Assembly: GCA_019638795.1 (NCBI GenBank)
Contig: JAHBTB010000001.1
Location: forward strand, 186,001 to 250,000
DNA from: Fimbriimonadaceae bacterium
GTDB taxonomy: Bacteria; Armatimonadota; Fimbriimonadia; Fimbriimonadales; Fimbriimonadaceae
DNA: 64,000 bases
Reading direction: 5' to 3'
Shown: piece after piece, positions 8,277 to 16,219 of the stretch
Layout of the letters: each line of letters starts with the position of its first letter
Position numbering within the stretch: position 1 is the first letter of the stretch
Program-made: the position numbers and the translations under genes
The notes under the pieces: generated by a model
The model's database searches: none
What the model saw: only the letters and a program-made list of their open reading frames with translations
Told to the model about the DNA's origin: nothing

Positions 8277-8692
8277 GGACAGACCTCCGGCTTGGCGCCC
8301 GCGACCACCCCAGGCAGTCCGGTCACCTCCGACACCACGTCCGTCCTCAGGAACGGCGCGAGCCGGGCCGACGCCGAGGCCTTGAGGCCCGACGGGTCGG
8401 CGACGTCGCCAGACCACCGCGCCTTGAGGGTGATGTCACCGACGGTCAGGTCGTCGAGGGCCCCCGGTTCGCGCCCGATCTGGGCGAGTAGGTCGCCTGC
8501 GACATATTCGGTCGCGGCCAGGTCCAGCAAGGTGGCGAGCCGGGTGTCGGAGGTCGCCAACGCGGCGGGTTCGATCCAAAACTCCAGCACCGGGACGAGC
8601 ACGTCGATCAGGTCGTCGGCGGCGGTGTCATAGGTCGTGTCCGCCAGGGCCGCCTTTGCCTTCACTCCGGCCAAGGTGACGGTCAGAGACAA
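8273..8692 (-). CDS. Phage head-tail connector-like protein
   Basis: The protein has 139 residues from a TTG start that overlaps the previous gene's stop by about 10 nt. It is mostly helical, with TTYDTAADDLIDVLVPVLEFWIEPAAL and then TLLDLAATEYVAGDLLAQIG. This resembles gp6/DUF1320-type adaptor proteins that bind the portal. The family assignment is tentative. The overlapping stop and start place it in one translationally coupled string from the capsid gene to here. Confidence 0.5.
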   Translation of the reverse strand: MSLTVTLAGVKAKAALADTTYDTAADDLIDVLVPVLEFWIEPAALATSDTRLATLLDLAATEYVAGDLLAQIGREPGALDDLTVGDITLKARWSGDVADPSGLKASASARLAPFLRTDVVSEVTGLPGVVAGAKPEVCP

Positions 8693-8961
8693 CCGCCACC
8701 CTCGCGGAAGGAGACACCGAGCCTCTCCGAGATCCTCCGCACCACCTGGGTGTTCTCCCGGACGCCGTCGTCCAGGTGGGTGACGGCGTCTCGGAACCCA
8801 GCCATAGACATCTCGTGGCGGGCCAGGCTTGTCTCGACAAACGTGACAAAGCGGTCGGTCATGACCCGGTGTTGCCGCAAGGCCAACTGGGCGACGGCGA
8901 AGGCGGACGCCGCCACCCCCGCCACCAGGCTGACAAGGCTCGACCACAAAGCGTCGGTCAC
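8683..8961 (-). CDS. Small phage membrane protein, possibly holin-like
   Basis: The protein has 92 residues. One N-terminal transmembrane helix (about residues 5-27, SLVSLVAGVAASAFAVAQLA) is followed by a charged, probably coiled-coil tail with HLDDGVRENTQVVRRISERLG. The GTG start overlaps the previous stop (GTGA). This architecture is seen in small phage membrane proteins (holin partners or spanin-like i-proteins), but there is no diagnostic motif and no endolysin nearby. Confidence 0.5.
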   Translation of the reverse strand: MTDALWSSLVSLVAGVAASAFAVAQLALRQHRVMTDRFVTFVETSLARHEMSMAGFRDAVTHLDDGVRENTQVVRRISERLGVSFREGGGCL

Positions 8962-9188
8962 TTGCCGACCACCTTGCGCGCGACGCCGACGAGCGTCCGG
9001 CCCTCCTGCTCCAGCGCCTTGGCCTCGGCGACCAGGGCCGTCCAGTCCGCCGACAAGGGTTGCCGGGCCGCCTCCTCCATCTTCTTGATGAACGCGGCGA
9101 GATGGTCGCTGAACCGGCTGAAGCCAAAAAACAGGCCCAGCAGCAAGCCCAGGGACCCTCCGAACAGGCTAGGAAAGAGATCCGCCAT
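8958..9188 (-). CDS. Small phage membrane protein
   Basis: The protein has 76 residues from the ATG at 9188, overlapping the capsid gene stop by 20 nt. A hydrophobic glycine-rich segment (FPSLFGGSLGLLLGLFFGF, residues 4-22) is followed by an amphipathic basic and acidic helix. It could be a holin or a membrane anchor for the element; I do not recognise a family. The next small membrane gene starts within its stop codon. Confidence 0.5.
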   Translation of the reverse strand: MADLFPSLFGGSLGLLLGLFFGFSRFSDHLAAFIKKMEEAARQPLSADWTALVAEAKALEQEGRTLVGVARKVVGK

Positions 9189-10107
9189 ATGCCGCCTGCC
9201 ACAGTCCGTAGCCCACGTTGTATCGGGCGCGTACCCCGTAGAAGTACCTGTCCCGCATCCATGCCGCTTCCCCGCCACCAGACGCTTCAAGGGCGGTGAA
9301 CTCGACCGGCACGTCCGACCGTTGCTGGAGGATGACCCCCTTGATCGGCCGCTTGGTGTCGAGCAGGAACCAGTTCGCCGCCGAGGCCCCCGTGATGTAG
9401 GGCGAGACGATGAGCCGCAACCGGCCCTTGAACGCGTTCACGTAGTCGGTCGGCGAAGTCCCCGTGGACGTCGTCGCCTTGGCGACCACCACCGGGCTCT
9501 CGACCAGTTCGATCGCGTCCCACATGTTGGCGGGGCCGACGACGAGGGTGTCGGGCACGACGCCCAGGGGCACCCCCGAGTCGTCGGGGTACTGCATCAT
9601 CGCGCTGATACCCGCCGCCAGGGTCGTCGCCGACAGGGCCGACGACGTGCGGTTGCTCGCCGTGCCCCCCGGGACGGGGTGGGCCGTGTTGAAGAAGGAG
9701 AGGCCGTCGTAGGACAGCCCGGTGGCACCTCCGGTGAGGGCACCGACGACGATTTGGTGGCGGTGCTGGCTGACCCTGGCTGCCAGGTCACGGACGCGAA
9801 GGCGGACCAAGCCGAGTTGGTCGTCCTCGATGGCCCGGCGCTCCACCGCGATGCTCGACTCGAAGACCTTGTCCTCGATCGTCACGCTGTAGGGCGACAT
9901 GCCGGCGGGGCGGCGCTCGTCCACCATCTCGCGCATCGGGGGCGTCGCCCCCAGCCACGCGTACTTCTGGATCGGCAAGGTCGTGCTGACGACCGTGGCG
10001 ATCTGCTCGGCTATCGAATCTTCGACCTCCGAGCGGTAAGCGGCCTCAAACTCAGTCTTCAGGCCAGGGGCGATAAGGTCGGGGATGTCAGAACGTTGTA
10101 AGGGCAA
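9169..10107 (-). CDS. Major capsid protein, Mu gpT-like
   Basis: The protein has 312 residues, close to Mu gpT (about 305). Typical gpT features are the N-terminal LKTEFEAAYR segment, KYAWLGATPPMREMVDERRPAGM, SYDGLSFFNTAHPVPG, GVVPDTLVVGPANMWDA and the C-terminal RARYNVGYGLWQAAYGGSL. It assembles the HK97-fold shell. The TTG start at 10107 has an AGGAG Shine-Dalgarno 8 nt upstream, so a TTG start is well supported. Upstream is a 77-nt gap to the decoration gene. Confidence 0.92.
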   Translation of the reverse strand: MPLQRSDIPDLIAPGLKTEFEAAYRSEVEDSIAEQIATVVSTTLPIQKYAWLGATPPMREMVDERRPAGMSPYSVTIEDKVFESSIAVERRAIEDDQLGLVRLRVRDLAARVSQHRHQIVVGALTGGATGLSYDGLSFFNTAHPVPGGTASNRTSSALSATTLAAGISAMMQYPDDSGVPLGVVPDTLVVGPANMWDAIELVESPVVVAKATTSTGTSPTDYVNAFKGRLRLIVSPYITGASAANWFLLDTKRPIKGVILQQRSDVPVEFTALEASGGGEAAWMRDRYFYGVRARYNVGYGLWQAAYGGSLS

Positions 10108-10184
10108 GGGTCAGTCTCCTGGTCGGGTGTGGGGCGGTGACACGAGGTGTCGCGTGGGGGGACGGCGCGGAGTCCGGCCGGTGA

Positions 10185-10625
10185 CTACACGGTGTGGTTG
10201 TCAACTCTCACCCGGACCCCGGTTTCACCGGTCGAAGTCGTCTCCAGCGCCACGATGGTGCCGGCCTTGTACGAGTTGGTCAGGCCCACCGTCGAGACCT
10301 GGACTTCCCAGTCGGTGTTGGCATAAACCTCCGCACCAAGGTTTGTCACGCCAGGCGTGAAACCGCTCGCCGCCTTCAGGACGAAGCTTCCGGACTTGGT
10401 GACGTTCAGGGACTTGTCGCCCGCCGCACCGGCGCTGTTGTCGACGGTGTCGTTGGCGACGCCGACAAACTTCAGGTTCGCCGTGGCGTGTGCCATCGGG
10501 ACGACATAGCCCGAGGCGTTCACCCCGACGAGGGCCCCTTTGTAGATCTTCACGTTGCTCGTCTTGTAGGAGACGACCAGGCCGGGCCGCTCATAGGATT
10601 CGAATGGTTTGGTCAGTGCTGCCAT
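10185..10625 (-). CDS. Phage capsid decoration/stabilising protein
   Basis: The protein has 146 residues and is beta-rich and glycine/threonine-rich. SNVKIYKGALVGVNASGYVVP near the start and the repeated KFVGVANDTVDN / GTIVALE pattern are typical of head decoration proteins (DUF2190-like, or Mu-type capsid cement) encoded between protease and capsid. The ATG directly abuts the TAA of the protease gene. The product is assigned from fold pattern and position. Confidence 0.7.
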   Translation of the reverse strand: MAALTKPFESYERPGLVVSYKTSNVKIYKGALVGVNASGYVVPMAHATANLKFVGVANDTVDNSAGAAGDKSLNVTKSGSFVLKAASGFTPGVTNLGAEVYANTDWEVQVSTVGLTNSYKAGTIVALETTSTGETGVRVRVDNHTV

Positions 10626-11546
10626 TTAGTTCAGGTCGGCCCGCCGGTTCCGCGCGATCGCGCCAAGGTCAAGGCCAGGGAAATGGCGTTCGTAGAACGC
10701 CTGTTCGTCGGGGGGTAGCGCGGCGGTCTCACCGGCCGGCACCCTCGGGGTCTCGGAGAAAAGCTGATGCGGCCGCGCGGACTCGATCAGCCGCTCGACC
10801 AACCGGGCCACCGGCACCGTGACACCGTCAAACTGGATGTCGGACTCCACGGCCAGCAATGCCTCGGCAAACGCTGATTGGGCGGGCACAAGCCGGCCGG
10901 CCCGTAGGTGGCCGGTGACCGCCAACCGGGCCCGCTCGCGCGACCTCTCGCGGGCAAGTTCGGCAAACCGGGCCTTCCAATCGTCCTCTTCGTGCCAGGG
11001 CGCGGTGAACGCCACGTCGTGCCCGAAAAGCCGGGCCGATGCCACCCGTGGGTTCCGCACCAGGCTGACCTCTCGGATCTCCATGAGGTCGGGGGACAGG
11101 CCGAGGGAGAGGGACTGGGCTCCGCTTTGCCGGATCAGGGCGTCGGCCTCGGCCGTCAGGGCGACCGTGCCGACCAGGTCGTCACCGTCAGCCGCCACCT
11201 TGGTCAGATAACCGAGTTCCAGCGGCGACTTGGCATGTTCGATGAGGATCGGGACGGGCAGGTCGAAACGCTCGGCCAGTCCGGCAAGATGCTCCCGGGT
11301 GACCGTGACGCCCTTGTCGGGATAGTCGCCCGCCTCGAAGAGTTTGGCGCGGCGGTCGGTCCATGCCTTCTCATGGCCCAAGTAAGGCGGTGGGCCGAGC
11401 CCCTCCGCTGAAAGGGCCTCGGCGACGGCACGGGCCTCGTCTGGCCCCAGGCGTTCGCGTCTGCCCAAGTGGCCCGGGCCTGCTGCCGCCGCCGCGCGCA
11501 GCAGGCTCCGTTGGTGGGGTGACAGTTCTTTCGGTTTCTTCTTCAA
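10626..11546 (-). CDS. Phage head protease/scaffold, Mu gpI-like
   Basis: The protein has 306 residues. Residues 75-185 resemble the Mu I / peptidase U35 prohead protease: PVPILIEHAKSPLELGYL contains the catalytic-type His region, followed by SLSLGLSPDLMEIREVSLV. Residues 190-306 are charged and helical, as expected of the fused scaffolding domain that is cut out during maturation. The TTG start is preceded by GGAG 6 nt upstream. An ATG four bases earlier is in another frame. This is the first gene of the head cassette on this strand. Confidence 0.82.
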   Translation of the reverse strand: MKKKPKELSPHQRSLLRAAAAAGPGHLGRRERLGPDEARAVAEALSAEGLGPPPYLGHEKAWTDRRAKLFEAGDYPDKGVTVTREHLAGLAERFDLPVPILIEHAKSPLELGYLTKVAADGDDLVGTVALTAEADALIRQSGAQSLSLGLSPDLMEIREVSLVRNPRVASARLFGHDVAFTAPWHEEDDWKARFAELARERSRERARLAVTGHLRAGRLVPAQSAFAEALLAVESDIQFDGVTVPVARLVERLIESARPHQLFSETPRVPAGETAALPPDEQAFYERHFPGLDLGAIARNRRADLN

Positions 11547-11618
11547 CCATGTCTCCAGAGCCCTTGCGGCTCCGGGAGACTAGGAGTCGGCGGAAGTTTC
11601 GGTCAACCTGAGGACGGT

Positions 11619-12236
11619 CTATCGCCTGCGGCGGCGGGCCACGACCAGGCCACCGAGCCCCAGGACGAGCAGGCTCGCCGGTTCGGGGACGGCGTCCGGC
11701 GTCCCCGTCTGGAACCGGGCGACGTTGAATCCCGACTGCGGCAGGAACGACACGTCCAGCCCCGTGACGTCTTCGTCGGAAACAAAGCCGAAGAAAGCCT
11801 GGGCCCCGAAACCGAGGCTATTGAAGTCCGTCCCTGCCCCGTTGGCCAGGCTGATATGACCGCCGAAGCCGTCGAAGTTGTTGTAGACCATGCCGAAGGC
11901 GTGAACCGGCGCGTCAAAGGCCACCGTCAGCTTTGTCGCCAGACCTTGCGCGGACGCACAGGCGCTCATATTGTTGAAATAGCCCGTCCCGGACCCCCCA
12001 AAGTCTTTTCCGATCCAAAACAGGGTGGAGAAGTTGGTGGAGAATGTGGCCGGTCCGACTGTCAGTGGCCCCTCCCCAAACGAGATCGCCTCGTCGGGCG
12101 CCCCGATCCCCTCAAAGTCAAAGGAGGCGACGTTTGTCACGTGGCTGCTCCACACCGCCTCGTCCGTGAAGAACGTCGTCGCGGCCAGACCGGCCGATGT
12201 CAACGCAGCCATCGAGAGCACAAGCAAGTACCTCAT
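11619..12236 (-). CDS. PEP-CTERM sorting domain protein
   Basis: The protein has 205 residues. A signal peptide (MRYLLVLSMAALTSAGLA) comes first, then a beta-rich domain with FDFEGIGAP and AFGMVYNNFDGFGG, which resembles a carbohydrate-binding or lectin-like sandwich. It ends with a canonical C-terminal VPEPASLLVLGLGGLV followed by an arginine cluster. PEP-CTERM signals are recognised by exosortase (EpsH) and anchor proteins for processing and export of exopolysaccharide-associated surface proteins. No exosortase is in the window. ATG codons at 12245 or further upstream are possible; I chose 12236 for the clean signal peptide. Confidence 0.85.
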   Translation of the reverse strand: MRYLLVLSMAALTSAGLAATTFFTDEAVWSSHVTNVASFDFEGIGAPDEAISFGEGPLTVGPATFSTNFSTLFWIGKDFGGSGTGYFNNMSACASAQGLATKLTVAFDAPVHAFGMVYNNFDGFGGHISLANGAGTDFNSLGFGAQAFFGFVSDEDVTGLDVSFLPQSGFNVARFQTGTPDAVPEPASLLVLGLGGLVVARRRRR

Positions 12237-12287
12237 GGGATCCATTCTTATCCGGCCCTGAGCCCAGAACAAGCGGTTTGGGACTAA

Positions 12288-12306
12288 AAACTACAAAAAG
12301 TAGTTT
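12288..12306 (-). terminator. AT-rich hairpin downstream of trpS
   Basis: AAACTAC and GTAGTTT form a 7-bp stem around an A5 loop. On the minus strand it is followed by TTAG. It lies 40 nt after trpS and may be a weak terminator, or an operator near the promoter of the PEP-CTERM gene. It stands out in a GC-rich background. Confidence 0.35.
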
Positions 12307-12345
12307 ATATCCCGTCTGTTGGCCTATGGCGAGAGACGGGCAGGC

Positions 12346-13347
12346 TCAGAACATCCCCATGGCTTCGCGGACTTCGGCCATGGTGGCGGCGGCGCGTTCC
12401 GTCGCCCGGGCTGCGCCGTCGCGCAGGATGTCCTCGATGGTCGCGTCGTCCAGTTGGGCGCGGCGCTCGCGGATGGGGCGGAGATATTCGTTCAGGGCTT
12501 CGGTGAGCTCCTTCTTGTTCTGCATGCAACCGCGCAGTCCCTGACGGTCTTCTTCCCACTGGGTCTCCCAATCGGGCGAGTAGAGCTTCAAGTACTGGCA
12601 CACCGCGCAACCCTCGGGGACACCCGGGTCGTCCTTCTTGATCTTGGTGGGGGTCGTGAAGGCGCTCTTGATCCGTGCCGCCGTCTGGTCTTCGGTGTCC
12701 GACAAGTAGATGCAGTTGTCGTAGGACTTGCTCATCTTGCGCATGTCAAGGCCCGGCACCTTGGCCCGACTCTCGTCCTGGGGGATCATGTACTTGTACG
12801 GCGTGAACACCTCCTTGCCGTACAGCCGGTTGAACCGCAAGGCGATGTCATTGCCGATTTCCAGGTGCGGCGCTTGGTCACGGCCGACGGGCACGCCATA
12901 CGGCTTGTAGAGAAGGATGTCGACAGTCTGGAGGACGGGATAGCCCAAGAGTCCGTACGGTTCACGCTCGGCCGAACCCAAGTCCTCCTGCTTCTCCTTG
13001 TACGTCGGCACCCGCTCCAACCAGCCGAGCGGCGTCATCATGCTGAACAACAGGTGAAGCTCGCTGTGCTCCCGCACATGGGACTGGACGAACACCACCG
13101 ACTTGGCGGGGTCGATGCCCGCGGCGATGTAGTCCTTCGCCACTTCCCTCGCGTTCCGACTGACCTGGCCCGGGTCCTCATAGTCCGTGGTCAGGGCATG
13201 CAGGTCGGCGACCATGCAGTACATGTCGTACCCCTGCCCTTGCAACTCCACCCAGTTGCGCAGCGCCCCCTCGTAGTTGCCGATGTGCAGGCGCGGGTTG
13301 GTACTGCGCATGCCGCTCAAGATGCGTTTGTTCGCGGGGAGTGCCAT
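12346..13347 (-). CDS. trpS: Tryptophanyl-tRNA synthetase
   Basis: The protein has 333 residues, normal length for bacterial TrpRS. The class I HIGH-type motif is LHIGNYEG (20-27) and the KMSKS loop is complete at residues 204-208, followed by YDN. DLHALTTDYEDP matches the family's DLHAIT motif. It charges tRNA-Trp, whose gene lies 4.4 kb downstream on the same strand. It probably forms an operon with the M50 protease gene (10-nt gap). Confidence 0.96.
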   Translation of the reverse strand: MALPANKRILSGMRSTNPRLHIGNYEGALRNWVELQGQGYDMYCMVADLHALTTDYEDPGQVSRNAREVAKDYIAAGIDPAKSVVFVQSHVREHSELHLLFSMMTPLGWLERVPTYKEKQEDLGSAEREPYGLLGYPVLQTVDILLYKPYGVPVGRDQAPHLEIGNDIALRFNRLYGKEVFTPYKYMIPQDESRAKVPGLDMRKMSKSYDNCIYLSDTEDQTAARIKSAFTTPTKIKKDDPGVPEGCAVCQYLKLYSPDWETQWEEDRQGLRGCMQNKKELTEALNEYLRPIRERRAQLDDATIEDILRDGAARATERAAATMAEVREAMGMF

Positions 13348-13357
13348 AGTCGTGGGT

Positions 13358-14050
13358 TTATGCGTGGGAGCCCGACCCCAACAGAAGGCGTTGGAGGAAG
13401 TCGGAGAACGGGGACATGATGACGAAGAGGAGCGAGTCCCCCGTCGTGTTGACGGGGATCAGCACGAGAACCAGGAACAGCAGGGAGCCGATCGACAGGT
13501 TGAACCGCGTCCAGCTGATGCGCGCCTTGTCGCTCAGGAAGGTTCCCAGCAACCACATGCCGTCAAGCGGCCCGATCGGCAGAAGGTTAAAGACAAACAG
13601 GGTGACGTTGAGGATGACGCCGTAGAGGAGGAACGCGGTGAGAAACCCGCCCTGGAGCATGCCGGTCGGCATCAGTAGGCGGAGGAGCACCGCGTAAACC
13701 GCCGCCTGGACCAGGTTGCTCATCGGCCCGGCCAACACGGCGATGAAGTGGTCCCACTTGGGGTTTTTCATGTGCCGGGGGTCCATGATGACCGGCTTGC
13801 CCCACCCGATGCCGAACCCGGAGAACGTCGTCACCAGGATCATGATCGTGCCGAGCAGGTCGAAGTGTTTGAAGAGGTTCAGGGTCACGCGCCCCATCGC
13901 CCGGGGCGTCGGGTCGCCGGCCAGGTCGGCGAACTTGGCGTGGCAATACTCGTGCAGCCCGATGGCCAGAAAGATGACGAGCAGGATGGCGGCGATCACC
14001 GGCGGTGGCGGCACGTGGGCGCCAAGCTGGGCGACGAGGGGCAGGCTCAC
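13358..14050 (-). CDS. Site-2 protease family (M50) membrane metalloprotease
   Basis: The protein has 230 residues and five to six hydrophobic segments. The zinc-binding HExxH motif appears as HEYCH (about residues 33-37) inside the second membrane helix. The second active-site motif is LLPIGPLDG (NPDG-type). The short form with a PDP-ordered fold matches rhomboid-like SpoIVFB/YdcL relatives (MEROPS M50B). Such enzymes cut membrane-bound substrates within the bilayer. The GTG start at 14050 overlaps the lysA stop (GTGA), so translation is coupled to lysA. The substrate is unknown. Confidence 0.9.
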   Translation of the reverse strand: MSLPLVAQLGAHVPPPPVIAAILLVIFLAIGLHEYCHAKFADLAGDPTPRAMGRVTLNLFKHFDLLGTIMILVTTFSGFGIGWGKPVIMDPRHMKNPKWDHFIAVLAGPMSNLVQAAVYAVLLRLLMPTGMLQGGFLTAFLLYGVILNVTLFVFNLLPIGPLDGMWLLGTFLSDKARISWTRFNLSIGSLLFLVLVLIPVNTTGDSLLFVIMSPFSDFLQRLLLGSGSHA

Positions 14051-15348
14051 AGGTCCTCCGGCACCGACTCGCGGGCAAACATCTCGTCCCACGTCTCGGG
14101 CCGCTGCACCATCACCGCCGACCCGTCTTCCCGCAGCAGGGCGGTGCCGGGCCGCTGGTAGCGGTTGTAGTTGCTCGCCATCGCACTGTTATACGCTCCC
14201 GTGACCAGGACCTGGATGTGGTCCCCCGCCCGGATGTCCGACGGCAACATCACGTCTTCGAACAGCATGTCGGTCTCGCAGTGCTTACCGCTCACCGTGG
14301 CCGGCCGGCCGGCGGCAAAGCCCCTGCCGTCCCCGCTCACCGCGACCACGTCGTACTTCGATCCGTACATCACCGGACGCGGGTTGTCGCTGAGGCCGCC
14401 GTCGACCGCCACGTAGACCCGCCGCCCCTTGCTCGCACTCGGCACCTCTTTGACCGCACCGACGGTGTAGAGGGTGACGCCGCTTTCGCCGATGATCGAG
14501 CGGCCCGGCTCCTGCACGAGCTTGGGCCGGAGCCCGCTCGGGGCAAGGGCTCGGCTGATCTGGGCCACGATCTGGGCGCAATACTCCTCGACCGGCAAGG
14601 GCCGGGCGTCACCGACGTAGTGCACCCCCAGGCCGCCCCCCACGTTGATGACCTGCGCCTCGTAGCCATGCTTCGCTCTCATGTCGGCGGCGAACTGGGC
14701 CAAGAGCTCTCCGCCGCTGATCTGGGCTTCGGGGTCCAAGAGTTGCGACCCCACATGGCAGTGGAAGCCCTTGACGTCCAGGCCCGCCTCAAGGGCCGCC
14801 ACCAGGGCCCGTTCTCCCGAACCGTCGGCGATGTTAAAGCCGAACTTGGTGTCGGCCTGGCCCGTGCTGATCTTCGCGTGGGTCTTGGGGTCGACGCCCG
14901 GGGCCAATCTGACGATGATGTCTGGCTTCGCCCCCGACAACCCGCCGATGAACGCGATCTCTTCGAAGTTGTCGACGACGATCTGGTTGATCCCCGCCTC
15001 AATGGCAAAGCGAATCTCGCCGGGCTTCTTGTTGTTGCCATGCATGTGGCAACGGTCGGCCGGCACCCCGGCCCGGAGCGCGGCCCTCAACTCACCTTCG
15101 CTGGCCACGTCGATGAGGAGACCTTCTTGCCAGGCGATCCTGAGCACCGCAAGGGTCGAATTGGCCTTGCTGGCAAAGGTGAGTTCGCTGTCTTCCCAAG
15201 CCGCCCGGAACGCCGCGAGGTACCGACGGACGCGCCGCCTCAGGTGCCCCTCGTCGATGACATAGAGCGGCGTCCCCAGACCGGCGAGGCTCCGCACTTG
15301 GTCGTCGGAGAGGACAAGTCGTCCTTCGGTGGTCGTCTGGGTCGGCAT
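14047..15348 (-). CDS. lysA: Diaminopimelate decarboxylase
   Basis: The protein has 433 residues. It is a PLP-dependent fold III decarboxylase that makes L-lysine from meso-diaminopimelate. The PLP lysine is in FASKANST (K61). Other family motifs are CHVGSQ, VNVGGGLG, EPGRSIIGESG, the active-site cysteine segment CETDMLFED and GAYNSAMASNYN. It uses the ATG at 15348. A TAAAAT -10-like box lies 8 nt upstream, so the mRNA is probably nearly leaderless. dapF, encoding the preceding step, is about 30 kb away. Confidence 0.96.
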   Translation of the reverse strand: MPTQTTTEGRLVLSDDQVRSLAGLGTPLYVIDEGHLRRRVRRYLAAFRAAWEDSELTFASKANSTLAVLRIAWQEGLLIDVASEGELRAALRAGVPADRCHMHGNNKKPGEIRFAIEAGINQIVVDNFEEIAFIGGLSGAKPDIIVRLAPGVDPKTHAKISTGQADTKFGFNIADGSGERALVAALEAGLDVKGFHCHVGSQLLDPEAQISGGELLAQFAADMRAKHGYEAQVINVGGGLGVHYVGDARPLPVEEYCAQIVAQISRALAPSGLRPKLVQEPGRSIIGESGVTLYTVGAVKEVPSASKGRRVYVAVDGGLSDNPRPVMYGSKYDVVAVSGDGRGFAAGRPATVSGKHCETDMLFEDVMLPSDIRAGDHIQVLVTGAYNSAMASNYNRYQRPGTALLREDGSAVMVQRPETWDEMFARESVPEDL

Positions 15349-15356
15349 TGGCCCAG

Positions 15357-15362
15357 ATTTTA
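15357..15362 (-). promoter_or_regulatory. -10-like box (TAAAAT) for lysA
   Basis: TAAAAT on the minus strand ends 8 nt before the lysA ATG. This predicts a leader of at most one or two bases. The -35 region is not well conserved. Confidence 0.4.
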
Positions 15363-15399
15363 GCCCCCGCTTCACTTGAACCGAGGGCCCGGCCCGCAC

Positions 15400-16161
15400 T
15401 CAGCTCCGCTGGTCAAGTTCGTCGCGGGCGCGGTCGGTCTCCTGCAGGTCCAGCCGGGTCGACCGCAGGTGCGCCAGCGGATCGTTGTCGGCCAGCTCCC
15501 GGTCGATCTTCTGGTTGCGGTCATGAAACGCGAGGGCATGGTCTGCGGCGACCATCTCGTCCAGCAAAGGTAACGCCCATCCGCGCCCCAGTTCGATCAA
15601 CTGTTCCGCCGGTGCGGCGGGTTGCCCCAGTTCCAGCAGCTTGGCCATGGCCGCCTCCAAGGCTTCGCAGGTCTTGCGCGACAGTTCGTCGCCCGCGGGC
15701 CGTCCAGAGTGCTTCAGGTAGATCCGGGCCCCCGCGTCCAGGATGGCGGCGACTTCCGGGGCCAAGGCCGGCTGCACGCCGACAAGGTTCATGAACTCCT
15801 CTTGGCGGCTGTGCAACTTCCCTGCCAACTCCCTGATCCGCACCCGGTGGACCGGCACCGACTTGTGGAGCCGCATGAACAAACCGTACGTCCAGAGCGC
15901 CAGACCGCCCGCCGCCAAAACACTGGCCACCGCGGTGAGGGCACCGGGCAACGCGAAGACCGCCTTGTTGGCCACCGCCCCCGCCAGACTCAGGAGACCG
16001 AAAAACGCGATGGCCGACGGCACCGCGTAGGCCAGGACGCGGTAGTTCGTCCCCCCGTGGGCGACCTCTCGTTCTAACAGAAGCTCAAGGTTCTCATAAG
16101 CCTCGGTGCCGCCCATGTTGAAGGCCTTTCGCACCGCACGGAAAAACTTCTGCGTGCTCAT
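15400..16161 (-). CDS. Membrane protein of unknown function
   Basis: The protein has 253 residues. Two or three transmembrane helices occupy about residues 43-95, including VLAYAVPSAIAFFGLLSLAG and AVFALPGALTAVASVLAAGG. A long charged helical region follows to the C-terminus. The pattern is of a short membrane anchor with a cytoplasmic coiled-coil-like tail. I recognise no family. It lies 51 nt upstream of lysA on the same strand, separated from it by the lysA promoter candidate. Confidence 0.7.
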   Translation of the reverse strand: MSTQKFFRAVRKAFNMGGTEAYENLELLLEREVAHGGTNYRVLAYAVPSAIAFFGLLSLAGAVANKAVFALPGALTAVASVLAAGGLALWTYGLFMRLHKSVPVHRVRIRELAGKLHSRQEEFMNLVGVQPALAPEVAAILDAGARIYLKHSGRPAGDELSRKTCEALEAAMAKLLELGQPAAPAEQLIELGRGWALPLLDEMVAADHALAFHDRNQKIDRELADNDPLAHLRSTRLDLQETDRARDELDQRS

Positions 16162-16219
16162 CGCGCTCTGACAAGCCTACGCCAATCCGTGACGCGGGGT
16201 TTTGGCAGGCCCACTCCGG

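Larger units (their letters stand above)
5448..11546 (-). mobile_element. Mu-like phage head-gene cassette (remnant prophage or domesticated head module)
   Basis: In minus-strand order the genes are protease/scaffold, decoration protein, major capsid protein, two small membrane proteins, a connector-like protein, a head-tail joining-like protein, tRNA-Trp, large terminase and DUF935 portal. All are Mu-type head functions. No integrase, transposase, repressor, tail or endolysin gene is present between the flanking host-type genes (PilZ-like at one side, PEP-CTERM protein and trpS at the other). The usual phage order is terminase-portal-protease-capsid, so this is that order rotated, with the break between portal and protease. 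Confidence 0.75.

Noticed and set aside
5448-11546. Calling the cassette a gene transfer agent
   Set aside because: Only head genes are present, with no tail, no lysis genes and no evidence of conservation; GTA remains a hypothesis.
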